This document shows positions 32,959 through 42,790 of a stretch of DNA of 64,000 bases, one piece after another. The translations under genes were made by a program, and so were the position numbers. Source of the stretch: Mesorhizobium hawassense (GTDB taxonomy: Bacteria; Pseudomonadota; Alphaproteobacteria; Rhizobiales; Rhizobiaceae); contig NZ_QMBP01000002.1 in the NCBI RefSeq assembly GCF_003289945.1, positions 434,001-498,000 of the forward strand, in the 5' to 3' direction. A model generated the notes under the pieces. It did not search any database, was not told the origin of the DNA, and worked only from the letters and a program-made list of their open reading frames with translations. The first letter of the stretch is position 1; every line of letters begins with the position of its first letter.

Positions 32959-33904
32959 AATCCCCGAGCGGCTCCATCTCCTTGCCGGTCCGATGGATCT
33001 GGGCGTTGTACTTGATACGGCGCACGGTCTCGCGCGCCGGGCCGTCAATCCTGTAGGCGGTCGCCACCGCGAGCAGATCGATGGCCGCAAGGAATGCGTA
33101 GCGCGATGCGGTCGGCTTCAGCGTGTCGGGATATTCGGGCACGGCAACCGTCAGCCGCACGTCGCAGGCCCGCGCGAGCTCCGTGTCGGGCGCGGTCACG
33201 CAGATCGCGTTGGCGCGGTAGTGCTTGGCGAGCTCGACCGCCTCGATTACTTCGCGCGTGCGGCCCGTGGCCGAGATCGCGATGACCAGGTCTCCGGGCT
33301 TGAGCGTCGAGGCCGTCATGCGCATCAGGTAGGGATCGCATTGCGAGCTGATGGTGATGCCGTAGCGGAACAGGCGATACTGCGTCTCCTGCGCCAGCGA
33401 CGACGAGCTGCCGCCGAGGCCGAACACCGTGACCTGCCGCGCCTTGGCGATCAACTCCGCCGCCTTCTGCAACTGCCCCGGATCGATCTGCCGCTCCGCC
33501 TCCTGCAGCGCCCGCCGCGCTTCGCCGAACACCGCGTTCCAGAACGGCATGCCGCTGTCGCTGCCGGCAGGCTGCGGCTTGGTCGCGAGGTAGAGCCCGC
33601 CGACGACCAGGCTCTGCGCCAGCTTCAGCTTGAAGTCGCGCACGCCGTCGCAGCCGATGGCGCGGCAGAAGCGGGTGACGGTAGGCTCGCTGACCCCGGC
33701 CCGCTGGGCAAGCGCGGCGTTGGAGGCATCGACCGCATATTTGACGTCGTCGAGCACGACGTCGGCGACGCGGCGCTCGGCCGGACGCAACTCCGCATAG
33801 CTGTCCTTCACCTGCGAAATGATGTCGGGAATGCGCCTGACAGAGTCATGCCGATCGCCGTCGTCGTCCGTCGTTCGCAGCACCCGGCTGTCAGCTTCGG
33901 TCAT
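32957..33904 (-). CDS. MurR/RpiR family transcriptional regulator
   Basis: A 315-residue regulator with an N-terminal RpiR helix-turn-helix (LRPAERRVADVVLDD, then AGVSEPTVTRFCRAIGCDGVRDFKLKLAQ) and a C-terminal SIS phosphosugar-binding domain (VTVFGLGGSSSSLAQETQYRL near 165; GDLVIAISATGRTREVIEAV near 210). GGAGG lies eight bases before ATG 33904; an upstream start 23 codons earlier lacks this. It probably controls the nearby monooxygenase and RidA/amidohydrolase genes through the related sites at 29089-29123 and 33994-34009. The effector is unknown. Confidence 0.88.
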   Translation of the reverse strand: MTEADSRVLRTTDDDGDRHDSVRRIPDIISQVKDSYAELRPAERRVADVVLDDVKYAVDASNAALAQRAGVSEPTVTRFCRAIGCDGVRDFKLKLAQSLVVGGLYLATKPQPAGSDSGMPFWNAVFGEARRALQEAERQIDPGQLQKAAELIAKARQVTVFGLGGSSSSLAQETQYRLFRYGITISSQCDPYLMRMTASTLKPGDLVIAISATGRTREVIEAVELAKHYRANAICVTAPDTELARACDVRLTVAVPEYPDTLKPTASRYAFLAAIDLLAVATAYRIDGPARETVRRIKYNAQIHRTGKEMEPLGD

Positions 33905-33993
33905 TGGCCAGTCCTCCCAGCCCGCTTCGGGAGCCATCATCTTCGCGATTATCCGCCCGCTGACCATAGGCAATCAACCGGCACGAGTATGTA

Positions 33994-34009
33994 GGAAAGT
34001 AACAGACAT
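33994..34009 (+). promoter_or_regulatory. Half-site related to the RidA-operon operator (possible autoregulation)
   Basis: GGAAAGTAACAGACAT differs from GGAAAGCAACAGAATT at 29123-29108 in three of 16 bases. It lies about 90 bases before the rpiR-type start. Confidence 0.45.
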
Positions 34010-34112
34010 CGCAAGCGGGCAGAAAACAACATGAAATCATGGCTTTAGATAAGGTGTCTGTCTAGCTGAATCGCTTCCGTGGTTCGCCGTTTTTGGGGCA
34101 GCGAAGTAGGAT

Positions 34113-34142
34113 AGTTACAGGCCGATTTTGCGGAGTTACAGG
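34113..34142 (+). promoter_or_regulatory. Direct repeat AGTTACAGG, 21 bases apart
   Basis: Copies at 34113-34121 and 34134-34142 are in phase on the helix (two turns), in the divergent region between the rpiR-type gene and kdp. This 530-base stretch (33905-34436) otherwise holds a short hairpin CCCGC-TAGG-GCGGG (34390-34403) and no gene I can support. Confidence 0.4.
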
Positions 34143-34436
34143 AGGGCGAATCCCGTCCGTTTGCGTATGACTTGTTCGCCGGGCCTGACCCAGCGAAGGC
34201 GGTGAATTGGCCGACAAGGCGATCCCATCAGAGGGAGGCGCTTCCGGCGTCAAAACCCCTATAGAATTCCTATATCTTTCCCATCCGCCCCGTCTCGAAC
34301 CTTTATGGCGATCGGGTCCATATTTCTCCCGAAAACGCTTTGCCCGCCGTCACCACCAAGATGACGCGCGCCCGCGTGCAGTTTTAAACCCGCTAGGGCG
34401 GGCCGCAGACACAAGTGGAAATAAGGAATAGCTCCT

Positions 34437-34517
34437 ATGGACATCATTGTTCTCGGGATCGAAGTTTTATTCTTCGTCCTGTCTCTCGCTTACATCAAAG
34501 TCTGCGACAGAATCTGA
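34437..34517 (+). CDS. 26-residue membrane peptide leading the kdp operon
   Basis: This reads MDIIVLGIEVLFFVLSLAYI then KVCDRI: a single hydrophobic helix with a short basic end. It has AAGGA ten bases upstream of its ATG, lies 16 bases before kdpF and reads the same way. The helix followed by Y-x-x-x-CDR suggests a conserved peptide rather than chance. It may be a second KdpF-like accessory peptide or a leader peptide. I cannot name a family. Confidence 0.6.
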   Translation: MDIIVLGIEVLFFVLSLAYIKVCDRI

Positions 34518-34533
34518 GCGGAAGGATCGGACC

Positions 34534-34623
34534 ATGCTTCTCGATTATTTTCTCGGCGGCGCGGTGACTCTGTTCCTGCTGGTCTACCTGACCTACGCCC
34601 TCATTCGCCCAGAACGTTTCTGA
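34534..34623 (+). CDS. kdpF: Potassium-transporting ATPase subunit KdpF
   Basis: A 29-residue membrane peptide, one helix, ending [10 protein letters not shown], which fits the Y-x-L-x-R-P-E-x-F ending of KdpF. It stabilises the KdpABC complex. GAAGGA lies before the ATG. KdpA begins 35 bases after its stop. Confidence 0.9.
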   Translation: MLLDYFLGGAVTLFLLVYLTYALIRPERF

Positions 34624-34658
34624 TCGCATCTGGCACTCGGCACGGAAAGCTTATTCCC

Positions 34659-36362
34659 ATGACTCTCATCGGATGGATGCAGATCCTTCTCTACTGCGCG
34701 ATCGTCCTTCTACTGGTGAAGCCGCTAGGCGGCTACATGTACCGCGTTTTCAGCGGCGATCGCACCTTCCTCTCGCCGATCCTTGGCCCCGTCGAGCGGG
34801 TGCTCTACCGCATATCCGGAACCAGTGAGAACGAGGAGCAGCACTGGACCGCATACGCGGCCGGCATCATCTTCTTCAGCCTGGTCTCCTTCCTCGCGGT
34901 CTATGTCCTGCAACGTCTGCAGGGCGTTCTGCCCTCCAATCCGGCCGGGATGCCGGCGGTGGAACAAGGACTTGCCTTCAACACCGCCGTCTCTTTCGTC
35001 ACCAACACCAATTGGCAGAATTACGGTGGCGAGAGCACGATGTCCTATCTCGTGCAGATGGCCGCGCTCACCGTGCAGAATTTCATGTCGGCCGCGGTCG
35101 GCATCGCCATCGCGGTGGCGCTGATCCGTGGGTTCGCAAGGGCTTCCGGCAAGTCGATCGGCAATTTCTGGGTCGATATCACCCGCTGCACGCTCTACGT
35201 GCTCCTGCCGATGTGCATCGTGCTGACGCTGGTCTATGTCTGGCTCGGCATGCCGCAGACGCTTGGGCCCTATGTCGATGCCACCACGCTCGAGGGCGCC
35301 AAGCAGACCCTGGCGCTCGGACCCGTCGCCTCGCAGGTCGCCATCAAGATGCTCGGCACCAATGGCGGCGGCTTCTTCAACGCCAACGCCGCGCACCCGT
35401 TCGAAAATCCCGACGCGATCTCCAACCTGATCCAGATGGTGACGATCTTCGCCCTCGGCGCCGCGCTCACCAACGTCTTCGGCCGCATGGTCGGCAATCA
35501 GCGCCAGGGCTGGGCGATACTCGCCTCGATGGGCGTGCTGTTCGTCGCCGGCGTCGCAATCTGCTACTGGGCCGAGGCCGCCGGCAACCCGCTGGTGCAT
35601 GCGCTGGGCATCGACGGCGGCAACATGGAAGGCAAGGAGACACGCTTCGGCATCGCCGCCTCGGCGCTGTTCGCGGTCATCACCACGGCCGCCTCCTGCG
35701 GCGCCGTCAACGCCATGCATGACAGTTTCACGGCGCTTGGCGGCCTGATCCCGCTCATCAACATGCAGCTTGGCGAGGTTATCGTCGGCGGCGTCGGCGC
35801 CGGCTTCTACGGCATCTTGATGTTCATCGTCATCGCCGTCTTCGTTGCCGGCCTGATGGTCGGCCGCACGCCGGAATATCTCGGCAAGAAGATCGAAGCC
35901 AAGGAAGTCAAGATGGCGATGCTCGCCATCCTCGCTTTGCCGCTGGTCATGCTGGTCTTCACCGCCATCGCCGTCGTGCTGCCGAGCGCCGTGGCCTCGA
36001 TGGCCAATGGCGGTCCGCACGGCTTCTCCGAGGTTCTCTATGCCTATACGTCGGCGGCCGCGAACAACGGCTCGGCCTTCGGCGGCCTCTCTGGCAACAC
36101 GCCCTGGTACAACCTGACGCTCGGTGTCACCATGTGGGTGGGTCGCTTCTTCGTCATAATCCCGGCACTTGCCATCGCCGGCTCGCTGGCGGCCAAGAAG
36201 ACGGTTCCGGCTTCCGCCGGCACCTTCCCGACCGACAGCCCGCTGTTCGTCGGCCTGCTCGTCGGCGTCATCCTGATCGTCGTCGGCCTCACCTTCTTCC
36301 CCGCCTTGGCGATCGGCCCGATCGTCGAACATCTGGCGATGATCCATGGCCAAACCTTCTGA
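34659..36362 (+). CDS. kdpA: Potassium-transporting ATPase subunit A (channel-like)
   Basis: A 567-residue membrane protein that provides the K+ selectivity pathway. Its four repeats show filter-like segments, for example [11 protein letters not shown] near 115, [19 protein letters not shown] near 232, [16 protein letters not shown] near 347 and [14 protein letters not shown] near 470, all as in known KdpA. Inner membrane; works with KdpB and KdpC to import K+ at very low outside levels. Confidence 0.96.
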   Translation: MTLIGWMQILLYCAIVLLLVKPLGGYMYRVFSGDRTFLSPILGPVERVLYRISGTSENEEQHWTAYAAGIIFFSLVSFLAVYVLQRLQGVLPSNPAGMPAVEQGLAFNTAVSFVTNTNWQNYGGESTMSYLVQMAALTVQNFMSAAVGIAIAVALIRGFARASGKSIGNFWVDITRCTLYVLLPMCIVLTLVYVWLGMPQTLGPYVDATTLEGAKQTLALGPVASQVAIKMLGTNGGGFFNANAAHPFENPDAISNLIQMVTIFALGAALTNVFGRMVGNQRQGWAILASMGVLFVAGVAICYWAEAAGNPLVHALGIDGGNMEGKETRFGIAASALFAVITTAASCGAVNAMHDSFTALGGLIPLINMQLGEVIVGGVGAGFYGILMFIVIAVFVAGLMVGRTPEYLGKKIEAKEVKMAMLAILALPLVMLVFTAIAVVLPSAVASMANGGPHGFSEVLYAYTSAAANNGSAFGGLSGNTPWYNLTLGVTMWVGRFFVIIPALAIAGSLAAKKTVPASAGTFPTDSPLFVGLLVGVILIVVGLTFFPALAIGPIVEHLAMIHGQTF

Positions 36363-36363
36363 G

Positions 36364-36600
36364 ATGACCATGCCCCGCCTCAACGACATCCATCGGAACG
36401 ATCCTCACCAGCCTGGTGGCGGAGCGCCCGACAACGGAAGGGACGAGAAGCCTCGTCCTTTCCCCACCCTTTCAACATTCCTTGGCATGGCAGCCGTGCT
36501 GCTCGTGCTCTGGCTGCTGGCCACCGGCCTTCCGCATCTGCTGCCGAAGACCGAGCACCCGGCGCCGTCCAACATCACCGATACTGGAGCCTCAAAATGA
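36364..36600 (+). CDS. Small single-helix membrane protein between kdpA and kdpB
   Basis: A 78-residue protein I do not recognise. The N-terminal 35 residues are polar with basic and Pro-rich stretches ([15 protein letters not shown]), followed by one strong helix ([18 protein letters not shown], about 39-56) and a short polar tail. It begins two bases after the kdpA stop (ATG 36364; ATG 36370 is an alternative) and its stop overlaps the kdpB start (ATGA), so it is translationally embedded in the operon. Most kdp operons have no gene here. It may be an extra regulatory or assembly subunit. Confidence 0.7.
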   Translation: MTMPRLNDIHRNDPHQPGGGAPDNGRDEKPRPFPTLSTFLGMAAVLLVLWLLATGLPHLLPKTEHPAPSNITDTGASK

Positions 36601-38690
36601 GCCAGTCCAAATCCGCGAGCATTGTGGATGCCCGCATCCTGGTGCCCGCAATCGGCGGCGCCTTCCGCAAGCTCGACCCTCGCACGCTCATCAAGAACCC
36701 GGTGATGTTCGTCGTCGCCGTGGTGTCGCTGCTGACCAGCGTTCTTTTCATCCGTGATCTCGTAACGGGCGGCGGCGATCTCGGCTTCACCTTGCAGATC
36801 ATCATCTGGCTGTGGTTCACCGTGCTGTTCGCCAATTTCGCCGAGGCCGTCGCCGAAGGCCGCGGCAAGGCGCAGGCCGACTCGCTGCGCAAGGCGCGCA
36901 CCGAGACCCAGGCCAAGCTGCTCAACGGCGAGGACCGCACCAAGTTCAAGCTGGTGCCCGGCACCAGCCTGAAGGTCGGCGACATCGTGCTGGTCGAAGC
37001 CGGCGACATCATCCCGTCGGACGGCGAGGTGGTCGAGGGCGTGGCCTCGGTCAACGAGGCGGCGATCACCGGCGAGTCCGCGCCGGTCATCCGCGAATCC
37101 GGTGGCGACCGCTCGGCCGTCACCGGCGGCACCCAGGTGCTGTCCGACTGGATCCGCGTGCGCATCTCCGCCGCATCCGGCCACACCTTCCTCGACCGCA
37201 TGATCTCGCTGGTCGAAGGCGCCGAACGCCAGAAGACCCCCAACGAGATCGCGCTCAACATCCTGCTCGTCGGCATGACGCTGATCTTCGTGCTGGCGAC
37301 CGCGACCATCCCGAGCTTCGCCGCCTATTCGGGCGGCTATATCCCGGTGACGATCCTGGTCGCTTTGTTCGTCACGCTGATCCCGACGACGATCGGCGCC
37401 TTGCTGTCGGCCATCGGCATCGCCGGCATGGACCGCCTGGTGCGCTTCAACGTGCTTGCCATGTCGGGCCGCGCCGTCGAGGCCGCCGGCGACGTCGACA
37501 CGCTGCTCCTCGACAAGACCGGCACGATCACGCTCGGCAACCGCCAGGCGACAGAGTTCCGGCCGGTCAAGGGCGTCAACGAGCAGGAGCTGGCCGACGC
37601 CGCGCAGCTTGCCTCGCTCGCCGACGAGACGCCGGAGGGACGTTCGATCGTCGTGCTGGCCAAGGAAAAATACGGCATCCGCGCCCGCGACATGGCAACG
37701 CTGCACGCGACCTTCGTGCCCTTTACGGCGCAGACCCGCATGAGCGGCGTCGACATCGACGGCTCCTCGGTGCGCAAGGGCGCGGTCGACGCGGTGCTGG
37801 CCCATGTCAACCAGGCGACGGTGGCGGCCCACGGCACGCGGCCGACGAGCGACACGAACCGCGATCTGCAGGCCATTGCCGATGAGATCGCCAAGGCCGG
37901 CGGCACGCCGCTCGCCGTCGAGCGTAACGGGCGCCTGCTCGGCGTCGTCCACCTCAAGGACATCGTCAAGGGCGGCATAGCCGAGCGTTTCGCCGAGCTG
38001 CGCAAGATGGGTATCCGCACCGTGATGATAACCGGCGACAACCCGCTGACCGCGGCAGCGATCGCGGCGGAGGCCGGCGTCGACGACTTCCTCGCCCAGG
38101 CGACACCTGAGAACAAGCTGTCGCTGATCCGCGAGGAGCAGGCCAAGGGCAAGCTGGTCGCCATGTGCGGCGACGGCACCAACGACGCGCCGGCGCTCGC
38201 CCAGGCCGATGTCGGCGTGGCCATGAACACCGGCACGGTCGCCGCGCGCGAAGCCGGCAACATGGTCGACCTCGACAGCGATCCGACCAAGCTGATCGAG
38301 ATCGTCGAGATCGGCAAGGCGCTGTTGATGACGCGCGGCTCGCTGACGACCTTCTCGATCGCCAACGACGTGGCCAAATACTTCGCCATCATCCCGGCGA
38401 TGTTCGCGGTCTTCTACGTCGCGCCCGGACAGAAGAACGGACCGCTGGAAGCGCTCAACATCATGCATCTGGCAACGCCGCAGAGCGCCATCCTGTCGGC
38501 CATCATCTTCAACGCGCTGATCATCATCGCGCTGATCCCGCTGTCGCTGAAGGGCGTCAAATACCGCGCCATAGGCGCCGGCGCCCTGCTCAGCCGCAAT
38601 CTTCTCATCTACGGCCTTGGCGGCATCATCGTGCCGTTCGTCGGCATCAAGGCGATCGACATGATCGTCACCGCCCTTGGCCTCGCATAA
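36597..38690 (+). CDS. kdpB: Potassium-transporting ATPase subunit B (P-type ATPase)
   Basis: A 697-residue P-type ATPase that powers K+ uptake. The phosphorylated aspartate is D306 in DKTGTIT; the actuator loop [14 protein letters not shown] lies near 150; the hinge motif [18 protein letters not shown] lies near 522. Usual length. The start overlaps the small-protein stop by four bases. Confidence 0.97.
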   Translation: MSQSKSASIVDARILVPAIGGAFRKLDPRTLIKNPVMFVVAVVSLLTSVLFIRDLVTGGGDLGFTLQIIIWLWFTVLFANFAEAVAEGRGKAQADSLRKARTETQAKLLNGEDRTKFKLVPGTSLKVGDIVLVEAGDIIPSDGEVVEGVASVNEAAITGESAPVIRESGGDRSAVTGGTQVLSDWIRVRISAASGHTFLDRMISLVEGAERQKTPNEIALNILLVGMTLIFVLATATIPSFAAYSGGYIPVTILVALFVTLIPTTIGALLSAIGIAGMDRLVRFNVLAMSGRAVEAAGDVDTLLLDKTGTITLGNRQATEFRPVKGVNEQELADAAQLASLADETPEGRSIVVLAKEKYGIRARDMATLHATFVPFTAQTRMSGVDIDGSSVRKGAVDAVLAHVNQATVAAHGTRPTSDTNRDLQAIADEIAKAGGTPLAVERNGRLLGVVHLKDIVKGGIAERFAELRKMGIRTVMITGDNPLTAAAIAAEAGVDDFLAQATPENKLSLIREEQAKGKLVAMCGDGTNDAPALAQADVGVAMNTGTVAAREAGNMVDLDSDPTKLIEIVEIGKALLMTRGSLTTFSIANDVAKYFAIIPAMFAVFYVAPGQKNGPLEALNIMHLATPQSAILSAIIFNALIIIALIPLSLKGVKYRAIGAGALLSRNLLIYGLGGIIVPFVGIKAIDMIVTALGLA

Positions 38691-38701
38691 GGACAGCTCC
38701 G

Positions 38702-39265
38702 ATGCTCAAGCAACTCAGACCCGCGATCGTTATGATCCTCTTCTTCACGGTGCTGACCGGCCTGGTCTATCCGATCGGCATGACGGGCATCGCCCAGGCG
38801 CTGTTTCCGAAACAGGCCAATGGCAGCCTGATCACCAGGGACGGCAAGGTCATCGGCTCCGAGCTGATCGGCCAGGCCTTTGCCGGCGACCGTTACTTCC
38901 ACGGCCGCCCTTCGGCCGCCGGCGACGGCTATAATGCCACCGCCTCAAGCGGTTCCAACCTTGGCCCGACCAATCCGAAGCTCATCGAGCGCATCAAGGG
39001 CGACGCCGAGAAGCTGAAGGCGGAGAACCCGAACGCGCCGGTGCCGATGGGCCTGTTGACCACGTCCGGCAGCGGCCTCGACCCCGACGTCAGCCCCGAG
39101 GACGCCTACTTCCAGGTGCCGCGGGTGGCCAAGGCCCGCAACATCGACGAAGCCAAGGTGAAGTCGCTGGTCGACAACCATGTCGAAGGCCGCGAGCTCG
39201 GCGTCCTTGGCGAGCCGGTGGTCAATGTGCTGGCGCTCAACCTTGCCCTCGACGACTTGAAATAA
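38702..39265 (+). CDS. kdpC: Potassium-transporting ATPase subunit C
   Basis: A 187-residue protein with one N-terminal membrane helix ([20 protein letters not shown]) and a periplasmic domain containing [20 protein letters not shown] and NLGPTNPKL, both KdpC hallmarks. It is an assembly and catalytic helper of KdpB. It starts 11 bases after kdpB. A perfect 13-bp hairpin follows its stop. Confidence 0.95.
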   Translation: MLKQLRPAIVMILFFTVLTGLVYPIGMTGIAQALFPKQANGSLITRDGKVIGSELIGQAFAGDRYFHGRPSAAGDGYNATASSGSNLGPTNPKLIERIKGDAEKLKAENPNAPVPMGLLTTSGSGLDPDVSPEDAYFQVPRVAKARNIDEAKVKSLVDNHVEGRELGVLGEPVVNVLALNLALDDLK

Positions 39266-39275
39266 TCCCAGCCGC

Positions 39276-39304
39276 GCGCCGGGGATCGACACGATCCCCG
39301 GCGC
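39276..39304 (+). promoter_or_regulatory. Perfect 13-bp hairpin between kdpC and kdpD
   Basis: GCGCCGGGGATCG (39276-39288) pairs exactly with CGATCCCCGGCGC (39292-39304) around ACA. There is no T run. It divides the transporter genes from the regulatory genes, so it may set a lower level of KdpDE by stabilising the upstream mRNA or reducing read-through. Confidence 0.7.
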
Positions 39305-39321
39305 AATTATGATTGGACCTG

Positions 39322-42042
39322 ATGCCCGAAGACCGTAGCAACGATTCCAGGCCCTCTCCCGACGCGCTGCTCGAGCATGCGGAGCGGGAAGGCCGTGGTC
39401 GTCTGCGCATCTTCCTCGGCGCCGCCCCGGGTGTCGGCAAGACTTACGAGATGCTGATGGCGGGCCGCGCGCGGCTGGCCGACGGGATGGATGTCGTCAT
39501 CGGCATCGTCGAGACGCACGGCCGCAAGGAAACCCAGGCCCTGGTCGACGGCTATGAGGTGATTCCCCGTCGCCTCGTCGACTACCGCGGCCAGACGCTC
39601 GACGAGATGGACATCGACGCCATCCTGAAGCGGCGCCCGGCCTTGGTCCTGGTCGACGAGCTCGCCCACACCAACGCGCCCGGCAGCCGGCATCCCAAAC
39701 GCTATCTCGACGTGCAGGAGATCCTTGCGCAAGGCATCGACGTCTACAGCACCCTCAACATCCAGCATGTCGAAAGCCTGAACGACGTCGTCGCGCAGAT
39801 CACCCGCGTCAGGGTGCGCGAGACGGTTCCCGATTCCATCATCGACGAGGCCGACGACATCGAGATCATCGACCTCACCCCTGACGACCTGATCAAACGC
39901 CTGCAGGACGGCAAGGTCTATTTCCCCAACACCGCCCAGCGCGCCATCGAGAACTATTTTTCGCCGGGCAATCTGACGGCGCTGCGCGAGCTGGCGCTGC
40001 GCCGCACCGCCCAGCGTGTCGACGAGCAGCTGCTCAACCACATGCAGTCGCATGCCATTCCCGGGCCGTGGGCGGCGGGCGAGCGCGTGCTCGTCTGCGT
40101 CGACTCGCAGCCTGGAGGCGCGGCCCGCATCCGCTATGCGCGCCGGCTCGCCGACCGGCTGCGCGCGCCCTGGACGGCGCTGCATGTCGACACGCCACGC
40201 CTTGCCGGCCTCTCGGAAGAGGACAAGGACCGGCTGGCGGCGAACCTGCGACTTGCCGAGCAGCTCGGCGCCGAGATCACCACCATTCCGGGCCAGAACG
40301 TCGCCCAGGACATCGTGCGCCATGCGACGGCGAACAATTTCACCCATATCGTCATCGGCAGGCCGACCCGCTCGCGCTGGCGCGAGCTGATCGAGGGCTC
40401 GCTCACCTATGATCTGATCCGCAATGCCGGCGACATCAGCGTCCATGTCATTTCGGGAACGGAGCGCGACACCGACGCGCCGGCGCGCCGGGTCAAAACG
40501 GCGGAGGCGCCGAAGCCGTTCCAGGTCGGGCCCTATCTGTTCTCGACGGCCTATGTCGCCGGCGCGCTGGCCGTCAGCACGATCCTCGATCAATTCCTCG
40601 ATTTCCGCAATCTCGCCAGCGTCCTGCTTCTGGCGGTGTTGAGTTCGGCGGCGACCTTCGGGCTCTGGCCGGCGCTCTATGCCTGCTTCGTGAGTGCGCT
40701 TGCCTTCAACTTCTTCTTCCTCGAGCCGCGCTATACGCTGACGATCAGGGATCCCGAAAGCATTGTTGCCTTCCTGGTCTTTCTCGTGGTCGCCATCATC
40801 GCCAGCAATCTGACGGCGCGCGTGCAGCGTCAGGCCGTCGCCGCGCGCTCGCGAGCGCGCGCAACCGAGGACATCTATTCTTTCTCCAAGAAGCTCGCCG
40901 GTGCCGGCACGCTCGACGACGTGCTGTGGGCCACCGCCTTCCAGATCGCCTCGATGCTGAAAGTCCGCGTCGTGCTGCTTCTGCCGGAAGCCGGCACCAT
41001 CACCGTCAAGGCCGGCTACCCGCCGGACGACACCCTGGCCGAGGCCGATATCGCGGCCGCGCGCTGGGCCTGGGAGCACAACCGGGCGGCTGGGCGCGGC
41101 GCCGACACCTTGCCCGGCGCGAAACGTCTCTATTTGCCCTTGCGCACCGGACGGACCGCGATCGGCGTCGTCGGCCTCGACAACGACAAGCAGGGTCCGC
41201 TGCTGACGCCCGAGCAGCAGCGCCTGCTCGATGCCTTGGCCGATCAGGCCGCCGTCGCCATCGAACGCGTCCAACTCGTCGCCGATGTCGACCGCGCCCG
41301 CCTGGCGGCCGAAGCCGACCGGCTGCGCTCGGCGCTGCTCACCTCGATCTCGCATGACCTCAAGACGCCGCTTGCCGCGATCATGGGCGCGGCCGGCACG
41401 CTGAAGGAATTCGCGCCGGCGCTGCCGGAGAAGGATCGCGCCGAGCTTCTTTCGACGGTCGTCAGCGAGTCGGAGCGGCTGAACCGCTTCATCGCCAACC
41501 TGCTCGACATGACCAGGATCGAGTCGGGCGCGATGGAGCCGAATTACGCGCTGCATTATGTCGGCGATGTCGTCGGCTCGGCGCTGAACCGGGCGCAGAA
41601 GATCACCGCCGAGCACAAGATAGAGACCGACATTCCGGCTGAGCTGCCGATGCTGCGGCTCGACCCTGTGCTGTTCGAGCAGGCGCTGTTCAACCTCCTC
41701 GACAACGCCGCCAAATATGCCGCGCCCGGCTCGGCCATCCGGTTGCAGGCCTGGGTCGACAACGGCGCCGTCATCCTGCAGGTGATGGACGAAGGGCCGG
41801 GCATTCCGCCCGATGACCTGGAGCGGATATTCGACACCTTCTACCGCGTGCGCAAGCGCGACCAGGTGCGCGCCGGCACGGGTCTCGGCCTGTCGATCAG
41901 CCGCGGCTTCATCGAGGCGATGGGCGGCACGATCGCGGCCGCCAACCGCACCGACCGGGTCGGCGCGATCTTCACCATCCGCATGCCGGTGCCGGCCGAC
42001 TTGCCTGCGCTCGGCGCACCCCTTACGGACGATGCGGCATGA
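39322..42042 (+). CDS. kdpD: Sensor histidine kinase KdpD
   Basis: A 906-residue kinase of turgor/K+ limitation. In order: N-terminal KdpD domain with Walker A GAAPGVGKT near 32, a universal-stress-like domain (about 250-370), four membrane helices (about 405-500), a GAF domain (about 530-650), a dimerisation domain with phospho-acceptor SISHDLKTPL near 677, and an ATPase domain (DNAAKYA, then DEGPGIPPDDLERIFDTFYR). ATG 39322 is chosen; TTG 39313 is in frame upstream. It overlaps kdpE by four bases. Confidence 0.96.
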   Translation: MPEDRSNDSRPSPDALLEHAEREGRGRLRIFLGAAPGVGKTYEMLMAGRARLADGMDVVIGIVETHGRKETQALVDGYEVIPRRLVDYRGQTLDEMDIDAILKRRPALVLVDELAHTNAPGSRHPKRYLDVQEILAQGIDVYSTLNIQHVESLNDVVAQITRVRVRETVPDSIIDEADDIEIIDLTPDDLIKRLQDGKVYFPNTAQRAIENYFSPGNLTALRELALRRTAQRVDEQLLNHMQSHAIPGPWAAGERVLVCVDSQPGGAARIRYARRLADRLRAPWTALHVDTPRLAGLSEEDKDRLAANLRLAEQLGAEITTIPGQNVAQDIVRHATANNFTHIVIGRPTRSRWRELIEGSLTYDLIRNAGDISVHVISGTERDTDAPARRVKTAEAPKPFQVGPYLFSTAYVAGALAVSTILDQFLDFRNLASVLLLAVLSSAATFGLWPALYACFVSALAFNFFFLEPRYTLTIRDPESIVAFLVFLVVAIIASNLTARVQRQAVAARSRARATEDIYSFSKKLAGAGTLDDVLWATAFQIASMLKVRVVLLLPEAGTITVKAGYPPDDTLAEADIAAARWAWEHNRAAGRGADTLPGAKRLYLPLRTGRTAIGVVGLDNDKQGPLLTPEQQRLLDALADQAAVAIERVQLVADVDRARLAAEADRLRSALLTSISHDLKTPLAAIMGAAGTLKEFAPALPEKDRAELLSTVVSESERLNRFIANLLDMTRIESGAMEPNYALHYVGDVVGSALNRAQKITAEHKIETDIPAELPMLRLDPVLFEQALFNLLDNAAKYAAPGSAIRLQAWVDNGAVILQVMDEGPGIPPDDLERIFDTFYRVRKRDQVRAGTGLGLSISRGFIEAMGGTIAAANRTDRVGAIFTIRMPVPADLPALGAPLTDDAA

Positions 42043-42740
42043 CCAACCAGACCGTCTCCATCCTGGTCGTCGACGACGAACCGCCGATCCGCAAATTGCT
42101 GCGCGTCGGCCTCGGCAGCCAGGGCTATACGGTCTCCGAGGCGCCGAATGCCAAGGTGGCGATCGACCTCATGCAGACCGAGCGGCCCGACCTGATCCTT
42201 CTCGATCTCGGCCTGCCCGGCATGACCGGCCTCGAGCTGCTCGGCAAGTGGCGCGGCGACGGCCTCGACATCCCGGTCGTGATCCTGTCCAGCCGCACCG
42301 ACGAGGCCGGCATCGTTTCGGCGCTCGAGCTCGGCGCCGACGACTATGTGACAAAGCCCTTCGGCATGAACGAGCTCGTCGCCCGCATCCGCGTGGCGCT
42401 GCGCCATAAATTCCAGCAGCAGGGCGAGAAGCCGGTGTTCCATACCGGCGACCTCTCCGTCGATCTTGTGAAGCGCATCGTCAAGGTCGAGGGCAAGGAA
42501 GTGAAACTGTCGCCCAAGGAATACGATATCCTGCGCATGCTCGTGCAGTACGCCGGCAAGGTGCTGACCCATCAGTTCCTGATGAAGCATATCTGGAACG
42601 ACTCGACCGACGTCCAGTACCTCAGGGTCTACGTGCGCCAACTGCGACAGAAGATCGAGAAGACCCCGGACCAGCCGCGCTACATCATCACCGAGACCGG
42701 CGTGGGGTACCGTCTGCGCGAGGTCGACGGAAACGAATAG
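42039..42740 (+). CDS. kdpE: Response regulator KdpE
   Basis: A 233-residue OmpR-type regulator. The receiver domain has VVDDEPPIR and the phospho-aspartate in LILLDLGLPGMTG near 53; the C-terminal winged helix has LSPKEYDILRMLV and YLRVYVRQLRQKIE. It activates kdpFABC when phosphorylated by KdpD. The stop forms part of a hairpin at 42740-42765. Confidence 0.96.
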   Translation: MTNQTVSILVVDDEPPIRKLLRVGLGSQGYTVSEAPNAKVAIDLMQTERPDLILLDLGLPGMTGLELLGKWRGDGLDIPVVILSSRTDEAGIVSALELGADDYVTKPFGMNELVARIRVALRHKFQQQGEKPVFHTGDLSVDLVKRIVKVEGKEVKLSPKEYDILRMLVQYAGKVLTHQFLMKHIWNDSTDVQYLRVYVRQLRQKIEKTPDQPRYIITETGVGYRLREVDGNE

Positions 42741-42784
42741 GGCGACCGGCGTCCGCCGATCGCCCTGCTCCGGATACCTTTTTT
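42740..42784 (+). terminator. Possible terminator after kdpE
   Basis: GGGCGACCGGCG and CGCCGATCGCCC (42740-42765) pair with one mismatch around TC; a run of six T follows at 42779-42784 after a 13-base gap. The spacing is long for an intrinsic terminator, so the call is tentative. It lies between convergent genes. Confidence 0.4.
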
Positions 42785-42790
42785 CGCCGG

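Noticed and set aside
34725..36389. Long open frame antisense to kdpA
   Set aside because: Composition (Asp, Gly, Gln, His runs) is typical of reverse-strand shadows.
36405..38468. Long open frame antisense to kdpB
   Set aside because: Same reason; the sense strand encodes an unmistakable P-type ATPase.
39307..41616. Long open frame antisense to kdpD
   Set aside because: Open frames opposite long high-GC genes arise from codon bias. The translation is rich in Arg, Gly and Asp with no domain, and the sense gene is certain.
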